Shown: one piece after another, positions 17,716 to 25,994 of the stretch
Layout of the letters: the number at the start of each line of letters is the position of its first letter
How positions within the stretch are numbered: the first letter of the stretch is position 1
Source: Synechococcales cyanobacterium S06
Lineage (GTDB): Bacteria > Cyanobacteriota > Cyanobacteriia > Cyanobacteriales > JAABRE01
Length of the DNA: 33,115 nucleotides
NCBI GenBank assembly: GCA_011391125.1
Contig: JAABRE010000054.1
Coordinates: 1 to 33,115 of the forward strand
Direction: 5' to 3'
The notes under the pieces: model-generated
Told to the model about the DNA's origin: nothing
Database searches by the model: none
The model's input: the letters and a program-made list of their open reading frames with translations, nothing else
Program-made: the position numbers and the translations under genes

Positions 17716-18561
17716 TTATTTTTGCTTTCTTTTCTGTTTTGGTTGATTGATAAGATTGACATATTTCCCTGTAAACTCAAGAAATTCGCTCAATTTGGTT
17801 AGTTTTTTGTATTGTCCTTTTGAATTCGGGTTTGGTACTTGTAAAACACCCTGATTTATCCAATAGTCATCAAAAACTTGTTCACCTAAATTAATAAAAA
17901 CTCCATTACCTTTTAAAATATCTTCAATACAATCTATACTACCAATATTTGCTGTGTTTCCACTACCTGATCGATCGCTAGAAATCTTCCATTTCTCCTC
18001 TGCAAAAAAGACTAAATCTTTAATTACCGATGTAATATTATCTAATTCAGATATTTCTAATATCTGTGTTTCATCAATATCTATTGATTTAGTTCTTGTG
18101 TATAAAATTCCTAAACAAATATGGGCTTTATATTCAGAATATGGAAATTGAATATTTTTTGAACTTGTCCTATTTCTAAAGTATTCACCATGTGAACCTA
18201 AAGTAAAACCATTACAAAAACCGGGATAATCTTCTAAACGATAGGTTGTTTTTATGTCCACTGCAAATTTAATATTCTGATCTGTTTTATTTACAAATGA
18301 TAAATCAGGATACCAGTTTTGTTTCTCTGCTAAAATAATTTCATATCCATTATTTTCTGCAAATTCTTTAAATTTCGGGAATAACTGAATTTCCAAAATC
18401 TTAGAAATTATCTTGGAATCTGATGATATTGTATAAAGATTTTTCTCAATATCAATAAACGCTTTTATACTCCAATCACCCCCATTTATTGAGACGTAAT
18501 CAGTTAATGTTTTTGCAAATTCTTTTAGTTTAATTAAAAAATCTTGCTTTATTTTGTTCAT
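17716..18561 (-). CDS. EcoRV-type type II restriction endonuclease
   Basis: This 281-residue protein matches R.EcoRV from memory along most of its length: NWYPDLSF for NHYPDFTL, VDIKTTYR for IDIKTTYT, FTLGS...NRTSSKNIQFP for FTLGG...NNTKNIVYP, and GSGNTANIGSI for GSGNTTNIGSI. The catalytic acids and lysine fall at Glu57, Asp86, Asp102 and Lys104, each exactly 12 above EcoRV Glu45, Asp74, Asp90 and Lys92, so spacing is unchanged. The recognition loop GSGNTAN is kept except for one T-to-A change. It should cut GATATC. It is the first gene of the operon, and the methylase starts one base after its stop. No controller gene is seen. The AT content is higher than in the adjacent housekeeping genes. 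Confidence 0.93.
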   Translation of the reverse strand: MNKIKQDFLIKLKEFAKTLTDYVSINGGDWSIKAFIDIEKNLYTISSDSKIISKILEIQLFPKFKEFAENNGYEIILAEKQNWYPDLSFVNKTDQNIKFAVDIKTTYRLEDYPGFCNGFTLGSHGEYFRNRTSSKNIQFPYSEYKAHICLGILYTRTKSIDIDETQILEISELDNITSVIKDLVFFAEEKWKISSDRSGSGNTANIGSIDCIEDILKGNGVFINLGEQVFDDYWINQGVLQVPNPNSKGQYKKLTKLSEFLEFTGKYVNLINQPKQKRKQK

Positions 18562-18678
18562 ATTTTCTTGTTACAAATTATTAAACACTTATTTGAATCA
18601 GAAGATTATATCAATATTTTTTAAAGTATAGCACAAATAAAGCTTATTTGTCTAATTGATAACCTATAACCATCAATA

Positions 18679-18704
18679 AAAAAGCTGAGTTATACCCAGC
18701 TTTT
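18679..18704. terminator. Bidirectional-looking hairpin terminator
   Basis: AAAAGCTG (18680-18687) and CAGCTTTT (18697-18704) form a stem. On the minus strand, the direction of typA, the stem is followed by a T-run. It lies 24 bases past the typA stop codon and separates typA from the restriction operon. Confidence 0.8.
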
Positions 18705-18727
18705 ATTAACAGTAATTAACTAAAAAA

Positions 18728-20521
18728 TTAACGCTTCGCTAACTTTTTGTTGCCCATTTTCCGTAAACGAATCGATTTAGGTGTTACTTCCACCAATTCA
18801 TCAGGACCGATGTATTCCAAAGCGCGCTCTAAACTCATATCTCGCGGCGCTTGCAGTTGTACCAATTCTTCACCGCCCGAAGCGCGATGGTTGGTTAATT
18901 GTTTTGTTTTGCAAACGTTCAAGTCAATATCTTGGGCGCGGTTGTGTTCACCAACAATCATCCCCCGATAAACTTTTGTCCCCGGTGTGATGAAGAATAC
19001 ACCCCGATCTTCACCACTTTTCATCGCATAAGCTGTAGCGACTCCCTCTTCAAAGGCGATCATTACACCGTTGAAACGAGTTTCTAATTCCCCAGAGAAA
19101 GGACGATAATCGAGGAAACTATGGTTCATGATACCGTCACCGCGAGTTGTACGGATAAATTCACCTCGGAAACCGATTAAACCACGGGCTGGGATCACAA
19201 ATTCAAGTTGGGTTCTACCGCCAGCACCAGGCTGCATATCCTGCATTTCCCCTTTCCGTTGCCCTAAACGCTCAATAACAGGGCCGACAGCTTCTTCGGG
19301 AACGTCGATTACTAAATATTCATAAGGTTCGTAGGGTTGTCCGTTTACTTCCCGGTAAATTACCTGGGGTTGGGATACCTGAAATTCGTAACCTTGACGA
19401 CGCATCGTTTCGATTAAAATTCCTAAGTGTAGTTCTCCCCTTCCTGAAACCAGGAATTGATCAGAACTATCTCCTTCTTCCACCCTCAAAGCAACGTTGG
19501 TCTCTAATTCTCGCATCAGGCGATCGCGTACTTGGCGAGATGTTACCAGTTTGCCTTCTTGACCAGCAAATGGTGAATCGTTCACACTGAAGGTCATTTG
19601 TAAGGTCGGTTCATCTACTTTGATTAAAGGTAGAGCTTGAGGATCATCTGGCGAAGTGATAGTTTCCCCAATGTTCGCATCGGCAAAACCCGACACAGCT
19701 ACTAGATTACCAGCAGATGCTTCGGGAATGTCAATCCGGTTTAAACCTTCAAAACCCATTAGTTTGGTAATTTTGGCTTTCGTAATGCTACCATCTTCTT
19801 TGATCAAAGCTGCTTGTTGACCGGATTTTAGAACTCCGTTGTGAATACGACCAATGACAATCCGGCCTAAATATTCAGAATAATCTAGGGTTGTCACCTG
19901 TAATTGTAAAGGTTTGTTGGCATCCCCAGCCGGTGGTGGAACATGGCACAAAATCGCTTCAAATAATGGTTTCATGTCTTTACCTTCTTCATCCACCTTT
20001 TCCTTGGCAAAACCACTGATACCCGAAGCGTAAAGGGTGGTAAAGTCACACTGATCATCATCCGCACCTAATTCGACAAATAGATCAAAAACTTTGTCCA
20101 CTGCTTGATCCGGATGCACATTTGGGCGATCTATTTTATTTACTACCAAAATCGGACGCAATCCCTTTTCTAAGGCCTTTTTTAACACAAAACGAGTTTG
20201 TGGCATTGGTCCTTCGTTGGCATCAACGATTAAGATACAACCGTCAACCATACCGAGCACCCGTTCCACTTCCCCGCCAAAGTCCGCGTGTCCAGGAGTA
20301 TCAACAATGTTGATAAGCACGTCTTTGTAGCGTACGGCCGTATTTTTAGAAAGAATTGTGATACCCCTTTCCCTCTCCAAATCATTGGAATCCATTACGC
20401 AATCAGGTATATCTTCCCCTTCGCGGAAAATTCCTGATTGTTTGAGAAGGGCATCAACTAGAGTGGTTTTACCATGATCGACGTGGGCGATAATAGCAAC
20501 GTTGCGAATGGGAAGAGACAT
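18728..20521 (-). CDS. typA: Translational GTPase TypA/BipA
   Basis: A ribosome-associated GTPase of the EF-G family that supports growth under stress and late assembly of the large ribosomal subunit. The 597 residues have the expected order: G domain with [10 protein letters not shown] (G1), RGITI (switch I), DTPGHADF (G3) and VVNKIDRP (G4); a beta-barrel domain II; EF-G III-like and V-like domains ([17 protein letters not shown], then PEEAVGPV); and the TypA-specific C-terminus with [13 protein letters not shown] and LTNHRASG. It starts at ATG 20521 without a clear ribosome site. A hairpin terminator follows at 18679-18704. It is a single-gene unit. Confidence 0.97.
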   Translation of the reverse strand: MSLPIRNVAIIAHVDHGKTTLVDALLKQSGIFREGEDIPDCVMDSNDLERERGITILSKNTAVRYKDVLINIVDTPGHADFGGEVERVLGMVDGCILIVDANEGPMPQTRFVLKKALEKGLRPILVVNKIDRPNVHPDQAVDKVFDLFVELGADDDQCDFTTLYASGISGFAKEKVDEEGKDMKPLFEAILCHVPPPAGDANKPLQLQVTTLDYSEYLGRIVIGRIHNGVLKSGQQAALIKEDGSITKAKITKLMGFEGLNRIDIPEASAGNLVAVSGFADANIGETITSPDDPQALPLIKVDEPTLQMTFSVNDSPFAGQEGKLVTSRQVRDRLMRELETNVALRVEEGDSSDQFLVSGRGELHLGILIETMRRQGYEFQVSQPQVIYREVNGQPYEPYEYLVIDVPEEAVGPVIERLGQRKGEMQDMQPGAGGRTQLEFVIPARGLIGFRGEFIRTTRGDGIMNHSFLDYRPFSGELETRFNGVMIAFEEGVATAYAMKSGEDRGVFFITPGTKVYRGMIVGEHNRAQDIDLNVCKTKQLTNHRASGGEELVQLQAPRDMSLERALEYIGPDELVEVTPKSIRLRKMGNKKLAKR

Positions 20522-20655
20522 AATGATTAAATTGTCAGTGAAATATGTTAAACTTTTGTAAACAATTGTAGCCTATTTGGCGATCGATCGTTTATTTTAT
20601 TCCAAAATTTATTTTTTCTCGATCGCCTTTTGTCTTATTCAGCAAAAGCTAGGCC

Positions 20656-20792
20656 TTGTAACGTTTCCTTGAAATACCTTCCCTTGTCTGCTATCCCAGA
20701 AAAAAAAGCTCTGATTTTGCAGAGTCAAAACAATAAAGTAAGGAAATTATACCATGAATAATCTTAAATCCGAATTAGCTTTTGGCCGTCAT
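20656..20792 (+). repeat. Leader and N-terminus duplication, copy 1
   Basis: This segment runs from TTGTAACGTTT through a hairpin CTCTG-ATTTTG-CAGAG, a TAAGGAAATTATACC ribosome site and the first 13 codons (MNNLKSELAFGRH). It recurs at 20855-20996 with the coding part identical. The 232-bp gap 20522-20753 otherwise holds the typA upstream region with two CGATCG clusters. Confidence 0.85.
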
Positions 20793-20903
20793 CTTCTTAT
20801 ATCTGAGCAAAAATTAACCGCTGAACTTGATCAACAGTCTTGGAAGGTGAAGAATTGTAACGTTTTTTCTCTTTCACCTGATTTTGTGCTATCCTGTTGT
20901 TAA
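20754..20903 (+). CDS. Truncated 49-residue paralogue of the 20958 gene
   Basis: A short open frame shares its first 13 residues (MNNLKSELAFGRH), ribosome site and leader exactly with the gene at 20958, then diverges into LLISEQKLTAELDQQSWKVKN and ends after VLSCC. Its last third reads through the promoter-like start of the second copy (TTGTAACGTTTTTT from 20855). The leader suggests it can be transcribed and translated. It may be a decayed duplicate or a short regulatory leader product. I recognise no domain. Confidence 0.45.
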   Translation: MNNLKSELAFGRHLLISEQKLTAELDQQSWKVKNCNVFSLSPDFVLSCC

Positions 20904-20996
20904 AGAAAAAAAAGCTCTGATTTTGCAGAGTTGAAATTAAAGTAAGGAAATTATACCATGAATAATCTTAAATCCGAATTAGCTTTTGGCCGTCAT
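20855..20996 (+). repeat. Leader and N-terminus duplication, copy 2
   Basis: This is the second copy of the segment at 20656-20792, offset by about 200 bp and leading into the full-length gene at 20958. The hairpin CTCTG-ATTTTG-CAGAG (within 20911-20932) is preceded by an A-run, so on the minus strand it reads as a stem followed by TTTTTTT, the form of a rho-independent terminator. Confidence 0.85.
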
Positions 20997-21917
20997 GTCA
21001 CTTATTATCAAAAACCTGTTTATGACCCTTGTTTAGATAATCTTGATGATGATATTAGAAATGAATACCTGGATAATGATGACTCAATGCAGTTTTTGAT
21101 TGATTATGACTCTCAATTGCGCTATTCCATGAGGAGTGACAGTGGAGTTGAAAGTAATTTTCAGTGTTTAATGACGGAATATTCTTCCTTAAAATATACC
21201 TACATTCGCCAAGGTTGGATTTTCTGGCATTTCTGGCAAGATTTTGCTTGGCAAGAATCGAAATGCCGAAAATTTACTGAATTCTGCGTTACCTATTTAC
21301 AGTTACCTTTTTGGCGCGTTAGACAAACAATCAATGCGGCTGCTATTGCTACAGATTTAATGAAGTTGGGTTTTACCAATTTACCTTTAAATGAGTCTCA
21401 ATGTGAGGTTTTATCTGTTTTAAGAAATGAGACTGATGATGGTATTTCATTTGAAGATAAATTAACTCAAGTTTGGCGACAAGTTATCAAATTAAATCCC
21501 GTTGATCTTACCTGTAAAAATATCAAACATATCATCAAATTAACTTATCCCTATTTAATTCCTACCCCCAAAACTACCCCCCTACAATTAGATACTCAAT
21601 TAGTCAATGAGTATCAATTATTAGCTATGGATCAAGGTGTCACTATTCCATCTTATCTCCAATCCCTTGTCTATCAACATTCTCAACTTAAGGAGCAAGT
21701 CTCTTATTTACAACAAGAAGCTCAAAATAATGACAAATTAATGGACAAAATTAGAGATGAATTGCTGATTTTTCATGGTTTTAAAACCCTTTGTCAAAAA
21801 TATGACTTTAATTATATTCTTGTTCTCAAAGAGTTAATTATTGACAAGAATTTTCTTCAATCTTTCTTGGAAACACTTAAATTAAAACCTCTTTTTCCTA
21901 ATTTTAGTTATTCTTAA
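20958..21917 (+). CDS. Unrecognised 319-residue protein with ParB/HTH-like pattern
   Basis: No function recognised. The start at ATG 20958 has AAGGAAATTATACC before it. Residues 1-65 are acidic. Residues 70-125 are aromatic-rich, with YIRQGWIFWHFWQDFAWQ and a FTEFCVTYLQLPFWRVRQT segment. Residues 126-195 read AAAIATDLMKLGFTNLPLNESQCEVL, then WRQVI, then LTCKNIKHII. That LPxNESQ...W..V...T...I order resembles the helix-turn-helix part of ParB-like plasmid or phage regulators, so DNA binding is a reasonable inference. A predicted coiled-coil stretch lies near 240-265 (HSQLKEQVSYLQQEAQNNDKL). It follows a duplicated leader and a truncated copy, which suggests local recombination. Confidence 0.65.
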   Translation: MNNLKSELAFGRHVTYYQKPVYDPCLDNLDDDIRNEYLDNDDSMQFLIDYDSQLRYSMRSDSGVESNFQCLMTEYSSLKYTYIRQGWIFWHFWQDFAWQESKCRKFTEFCVTYLQLPFWRVRQTINAAAIATDLMKLGFTNLPLNESQCEVLSVLRNETDDGISFEDKLTQVWRQVIKLNPVDLTCKNIKHIIKLTYPYLIPTPKTTPLQLDTQLVNEYQLLAMDQGVTIPSYLQSLVYQHSQLKEQVSYLQQEAQNNDKLMDKIRDELLIFHGFKTLCQKYDFNYILVLKELIIDKNFLQSFLETLKLKPLFPNFSYS

Positions 21918-22010
21918 TTTATCTTTATTAATTGTAAATATTTGTAACAAATACTTTACTTTTTTCCTTAAATACCTTATAATCTTAACAGATATGAAAA
22001 AATGAGGGGT

Positions 22011-22107
22011 AAAAAAAACCGCGCGAAATTCCCAGCGCCGAGGTTAGCCGCAACTTTTTTAGGTGAGATGCTCGCTAATCATCTAAGCACCGCCTAAATA
22101 GTTTTTG
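22011..22107 (-). ncRNA. Candidate structured small RNA
   Basis: The 398-bp gap 21918-22315 contains a GC-rich island unlike its AT-rich flanks. On the minus strand a TATAAT box (22119-22114) is followed, from about 22107, by a strong hairpin GGTG-CTT-AGATG / CATCT-CACC around ATTAGCGAG. Next come GTTGCGGCTAAC and then GCGC-TGGGAATTTC-GCGC with an eight-T run (22018-22011). Promoter, stem, unpaired middle and terminator together look like an sRNA of about 95 nt. The terminator stem is short. I cannot assign a known family. There is no coding frame on either strand. Confidence 0.5.
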
Positions 22108-22248
22108 TATCAAATTATACCATTTGCCCTAAAATCGCAAAATAACCGTAATAGAGAGCAGATTTTAAAAATGACTTTTCACAAGTAAATTAACTTTTAA
22201 AGCACTTAAACCCTCTTTAAACCACCTTGGCTAACATATTTAGCAAAG

Positions 22249-22312
22249 GTAGGGTGCGTCACATTGTGAGAGTATGATTTATATTTTAGGTTATTTGTGT
22301 GACGCACCCTAC
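22249..22312. repeat. 64-bp inverted-repeat element
   Basis: GTAGGGTGCGTCACA (22249-22263) and its exact reverse complement (22298-22312) flank a 34-bp AT-rich centre. Similar GTAGGGTG-type palindromes lie at 28138-28161 and 28953-28977. It ends four bases before the RTX gene stop and may double as its terminator. Confidence 0.8.
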
Positions 22313-22315
22313 ATT

Positions 22316-23599
22316 TTAAAACAAGACAATATCTGCATTCGTAATTGCAGGAATATTATCCAACATGACTAAAGGTACAGGAGCTAAAGCCCCATTTGCG
22401 TCTTTGTCAAAGGATAAAATACCGGTACTGTTATCATAAATGAACACGTCATTATTGTCGATCGCCTTTTCCCCTGTGACGAATTGGTCTTGGGCGATCG
22501 CCCCTGTGGAATTAAAACCAAACGCTGAAGCTTTGATCTTGATGGTGTCATCGGTAGGGGAAAAATCAGTAATAATGTCTAAACCTTCATTGGGTGCTAG
22601 GAAAATAAAGTTATCTTTACCAGCACTACCCGTTAAAATATCTTGACCTGCTCCTCCTGTGAGGTTGTCATTCCCTAAACCACCACTGAGATAATCATTA
22701 CCAATACCACCATTAAGGGTATCATTTCCTGCTCCACCAAAAATGGAGTCATTCCCCGCTCCCCCAATCAGGTTATCATTGCCACCATAACCAAAAAGGC
22801 GATTATGACCACTATTTCCAGTGATATTATTATTAAGTACGTTTCCTTTGCCTGTTAAGCCGTTTGTTCCTGTCAGGGTAAGGTTTTCCACGTTATCAGG
22901 GAGTTTATAATTAGCACTAGCTTTAACTATGTCTGTACCTTGTCCTGCTAATTCTTTGACAATATCCCCGGAATTGTCAACAATATAAGTGTCATTGCCG
23001 ACTCCACCGACCAAGGAATCAATACCACCTCTTCCGTCAAGAGTATCGTTACCACCTAAACCACTTAAAGTATCATTAAAGTTCGTACCTTCAAGGGTGT
23101 CGTTTCCTGAAGTTCCTGTTAAATTGACAGGTTCAGTTACAGCAGTTCCCTCAAATTCTACAATATAGCTATAGATACCATTCCCATGATTATTGGAATT
23201 ATTATCATTCCAAGTACCACCATCCACATAATGAAGATAATCTTCGTTGTTAGCATTATCAGGTTGTCCTACATCCCAATTAGAATAGTTCCAAGGTTCA
23301 CCACTCACCCATTCCCACTTACCCTCGGTTACTTGATCTGTTGCTCCTAGCCAAGTCCAAGCACCGTTGGCCAATATATACACATTGTCAACAATAAACT
23401 TATTTTCGGACTCTGAAGTTACCGTCGCTAAATGACCATTCACTCCGTTATAAGTTATACTTTCTGAAGCTATTTTTGCATTTTTCCAGCTTATTGCTCT
23501 GTTGCTGGAAATAAAAGCGTAAGAGTTATCTTGAAAATCAAAGACTTCGACTTGAATTCCGTTAACTACAATGATATTTGAACTGTTTGCGATCGCCAT
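22316..23599 (-). CDS. RTX protein with N-terminal C-type lectin domain
   Basis: A 427-residue acidic, probably secreted calcium-binding protein. Residues 18-152 form a C-type lectin-like domain: YAFISSNRAISWKNAK, GHLATVTSESENKF, WTWLGATD, the sugar/Ca motif QPDN (112-115) and WND (130-132). From about 163 to 340 there are hemolysin-type nonapeptide repeats (GGxGNDxLxG), broken by a GTDIVKASANYKLPDNVENL-type insert. The last 90 residues have the FxxxxGxDIITDF form of type I secretion targets. No signal peptide, consistent with type I export. Ribosome site AAGGAG precedes ATG 23599. Likely roles are adhesion or surface-layer binding of glycans; this is inference. Confidence 0.9.
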   Translation of the reverse strand: MAIANSSNIIVVNGIQVEVFDFQDNSYAFISSNRAISWKNAKIASESITYNGVNGHLATVTSESENKFIVDNVYILANGAWTWLGATDQVTEGKWEWVSGEPWNYSNWDVGQPDNANNEDYLHYVDGGTWNDNNSNNHGNGIYSYIVEFEGTAVTEPVNLTGTSGNDTLEGTNFNDTLSGLGGNDTLDGRGGIDSLVGGVGNDTYIVDNSGDIVKELAGQGTDIVKASANYKLPDNVENLTLTGTNGLTGKGNVLNNNITGNSGHNRLFGYGGNDNLIGGAGNDSIFGGAGNDTLNGGIGNDYLSGGLGNDNLTGGAGQDILTGSAGKDNFIFLAPNEGLDIITDFSPTDDTIKIKASAFGFNSTGAIAQDQFVTGEKAIDNNDVFIYDNSTGILSFDKDANGALAPVPLVMLDNIPAITNADIVLF

Positions 23600-23902
23600 A
23601 ATTAACTCCTTTTATTCCTTAAAATTCGTTAATTTTTACTATACACTAAATTTAAACAATTTTTGGTTTTTTTTTCATTATAGCATAACACGGACTGGCC
23701 TAGTTTCTAGCGTTTTAATTGATTTATTTGGCTAGGACCGCAACGCTTGCGCCCCCCTTCATGTTTGCCACCGAAACCCAACCTACATTGGTTTTATCTC
23801 CCATATTGATCTAAAGTGCAATGCTTGCGACCCTACAGTTGGTTTTCTCTAGCTCATTGAAATATAGCGCAATGAAATTGGATTTCTGTCCACCTTTTGA
23901 CA

Positions 23903-23980
23903 TAAATTACAATCCAAAAAAACACGGGTAACTTCCCCCCTCGCGAGGGGGGGTACATCATTATATTCAGTTAAAATTCA
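23903..23980. repeat. 78-bp repeat with GC hairpin, copy 1
   Basis: The copy is identical to 24104-24181 except for one base that I can see (AATCC against AATCA). Its core is a perfect palindrome CCCCCCTCGCGAGGGGGG, followed by GTACATCATTATATTCAG. Confidence 0.9.
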
Positions 23981-24103
23981 AGTTAACCCCCCAAGAGCGA
24001 TCGATTCTTCTCATCGACAAGCTGCAAATATACAAAACCCCTTTATTAATCAGACTTTGTGCACTTTTAGCTGATTTTTTACTGCTATCTAATTTCTTTG
24101 CCC

Positions 24104-24181
24104 TAAATTACAATCAAAAAAAACACGGGTAACTTCCCCCCTCGCGAGGGGGGGTACATCATTATATTCAGTTAAAATTCA
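24104..24181. repeat. 78-bp repeat with GC hairpin, copy 2
   Basis: Same orientation as copy 1, 201 bp further on. A degenerate member of the same CCCCCCT...CGCGAGGG type appears at 32287-32310. Confidence 0.9.
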
Positions 24182-24262
24182 TCACAAATAGAGATAATTG
24201 CTAATTAATCTCTAGTAATTGATAATTAATTGATAACTGATCATTTATAGTTGATAACGAAT

Positions 24263-24424
24263 ATGGAATGGACTCCAGAAGCGGAAGCAAAACTTAAAGA
24301 AATACCTTTTTTTGTGCGCCCCGGAGCGCGTAAAAAAATTGAAAAATGGGCTCAGGAATTGGATGTCACTATTATAACTGAGGAAATATACCAACAAGCG
24401 AAAGCAAAATTTAACTCGAAATAA
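24263..24424 (+). CDS. PCP_red (protochlorophyllide reductase C-terminal-like) small protein
   Basis: A 53-residue frame, easily missed by length cut-offs. It starts MEWTPEAEAKLKEIPFFVRP, continues with ARKKIEKWAQE, and ends with TEEIYQQAKAKF. This is the PCP_red domain (PF08369), otherwise found at the C-terminus of ChlB, a subunit of light-independent protochlorophyllide reductase. Stand-alone copies occur in cyanobacteria; their role is not settled. Start is ATG 24263, with only a weak upstream site. It lies 83 bp before the pyruvate dehydrogenase E2 gene on the same strand and could share a transcript with it. Confidence 0.85.
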   Translation: MEWTPEAEAKLKEIPFFVRPGARKKIEKWAQELDVTIITEEIYQQAKAKFNSK

Positions 24425-24507
24425 GATTCAGTCAAGCTTAAACCTAAACGGTATAATGATAGTTTGTGTTTTAATCAGTAATTTTTTTAATTTAAGGACC
24501 ATTTTTC

Positions 24508-25767
24508 ATGATTCACGATATTTTTATGCCCGCTCTTAGCTCTACTATGACTGAAGGTAAAATTGTCTCCTGGACTAAATCGTCAGGAGATAAAGTAGCA
24601 AAGGGCGAAACTGTGGTGGTGGTTGAGTCTGATAAGGCGGATATGGATGTAGAATCCTTTTATGAAGGTTATTTGGCGGTTATTTTAGTTGAAGCAGGCC
24701 AAGCTGCACCTGTTGGCCAAGCGATCGCCTTAATTGCTGAAACAGAAGCCGAAATTGAGGAAGCGAAAAAACAAGGTGCAGCAGCGGTTACTGCTAAGGT
24801 TGAAGCTCCCGCCGCTCCTGCGGTGGTGGAAGCTGCTCCAGAGCCCGTAGCAACCGCCACCACTAGCAGTAATGGCCGCACTGTGGTTTCTCCCCGCGCT
24901 CGTAAGTTGGCTAAGGAGTTAAAGGTTGACCTCAAAACCTTGAAAGGTAGTGGTCCCTACGGCCGTATTATCGCTGAAGATGTGGAAAAAGCCGTCGGTA
25001 AAGTCTCTCAACCGGTAGCAACAGTAGCTCCTAGCCCTGTATTTACTGCCGCTCCTACCCCCGTATTTACTGCTCCAGTTATTCCCGTAACTCCTGGTGA
25101 AACTGTACCCCTTTCGACTTTACAGCAAGCAGTCGTCAAAAATATGATGGTTAGTCTGCAAGTGCCTACTTTCCATGTCAGTTATACTATTACTACTGAT
25201 GCTTTAGATGGCCTTTACAAAAAAATTAAGTCTAAGGGTGTGACGATGACTGCTTTGTTGGCTAAGGCCATCGCCAATACTTTACAAAAACATTCCATAC
25301 TCAATGCTACTTATACTGACGCTGGTATTAAGTATAATCAATCTATTAATGTGGCCGTTGCTGTGGCCATGGCCGACGGAGGTTTGATTACTCCTGTTTT
25401 GAAAAATGCTGACCAATTGGATATTTATTCCCTTTCTCGTCAGTGGAAAGGTTTGGTGGACAAAGCCCGCGCTAAACAGTTACAACCCGATGAATATAAC
25501 ACCGGTACTTTTACGATCTCCAATTTGGGTATGTTTGGTGTTTCCTCTTTTGACGCTATTTTACCCCCAGGCCAAGGTTCAATTTTGGCGATTGGTGCTT
25601 CAAAACCTCAAGTGGTCGTCTCTGAACACGGTTTAATGGGTGTTAAACATCAAATGACGGTGAGTATTACCTGTGATCATCGCATTATCTATGGAGCTGA
25701 GGCCGCTTCCTTCTTGCAAGATTTGGCCAAGTTAATCGAAACTGACTCTCATTCTCTCACTCTTTAA
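24508..25767 (+). CDS. pdhC: Dihydrolipoamide acetyltransferase, E2 of pyruvate dehydrogenase
   Basis: Carries acetyl groups from pyruvate dehydrogenase E1 to CoA and forms the core of the complex. In 419 residues: one lipoyl domain at 1-75 with lipoylated Lys43 in ESDKADMDVE; an Ala/Pro/Val-rich linker; an E3/E1-binding domain at about 128-170 (VVSPRARKLAKELKV, GSGPYGRI); a second Pro-rich linker with a TAAPTPVFTAP-like repeat; and the catalytic domain with TDHR-type motif CDHRIIYG (His391). ATG 24508 follows AAGGACC. No E1 or E3 genes are next to it, as is usual in cyanobacteria. The symbol odhB is also used in annotation. Confidence 0.94.
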   Translation: MIHDIFMPALSSTMTEGKIVSWTKSSGDKVAKGETVVVVESDKADMDVESFYEGYLAVILVEAGQAAPVGQAIALIAETEAEIEEAKKQGAAAVTAKVEAPAAPAVVEAAPEPVATATTSSNGRTVVSPRARKLAKELKVDLKTLKGSGPYGRIIAEDVEKAVGKVSQPVATVAPSPVFTAAPTPVFTAPVIPVTPGETVPLSTLQQAVVKNMMVSLQVPTFHVSYTITTDALDGLYKKIKSKGVTMTALLAKAIANTLQKHSILNATYTDAGIKYNQSINVAVAVAMADGGLITPVLKNADQLDIYSLSRQWKGLVDKARAKQLQPDEYNTGTFTISNLGMFGVSSFDAILPPGQGSILAIGASKPQVVVSEHGLMGVKHQMTVSITCDHRIIYGAEAASFLQDLAKLIETDSHSLTL

Positions 25768-25853
25768 GGAGTTGGGGAGTTAGGGAGTTGGGGAGTTGGG
25801 GATTTAAGAATATCGTTCTCCCCAATACCCCAATCCCCCAATACCCTAATCCC
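25768..25853. repeat. G-rich/C-rich repeat pair after the E2 gene
   Basis: Directly after the stop codon come four or five units like GGAGTTGGG, then a short AT spacer, then units like CCCCAATAC and CCCAATC. The two halves are roughly complementary and may fold into a long imperfect hairpin acting as a terminator. Confidence 0.6.
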
Positions 25854-25927
25854 ATAACTGATCCCAAAGAAATTGTTAAGTTTTATAACATTTTTTTCAT
25901 TTTGTAAAATTCGCTACAGAATTGTGA

Positions 25928-25933
25928 TATAAA
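25928..25933 (+). promoter_or_regulatory. Likely -10 box for the 25995 gene
   Basis: TATAAA preceded by TGA gives an extended -10-like sequence about 60 bases upstream of the ATG. No clear -35 box lies at standard spacing. Confidence 0.35.
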
Positions 25934-25994
25934 TAGAGATAAGGAAATAAAAAAAGCAATCACAAATCCTGTTTAAGCAATCGGAGATAAAATC

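Larger units (their letters stand above)
23600..24262. other. 663-bp gene-free region with duplicated hairpin elements
   Basis: It contains the promoter of the RTX gene (AT-rich first 80 bp) and degraded repeat-like blocks, for example GCAACGCTTGCG and GCAATGCTTGCG. It also holds two 78-bp direct repeats at 23903-23980 and 24104-24181, then a STRR-like stretch TAATTGATAATTAATTGATAACTG just before the PCP_red gene. I see no coding frame and no tRNA. Confidence 0.6.

Noticed and set aside
17715-17780. Upstream extension of the EcoRV-type methylase to 17780
   Set aside because: The extra 22 residues lie over the nuclease coding sequence and do not match the M.EcoRV N-terminus; the start at 17714 does.
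16153-18561. Remnant prophage, because of the phage-type methylase
   Set aside because: No integrase, structural or lysis genes and no attachment repeats; a restriction operon explains the cluster better.
18747-20313. Several plus-strand open frames opposite typA
   Set aside because: All lie within the well-conserved typA coding sequence and show no family resemblance or start signals.
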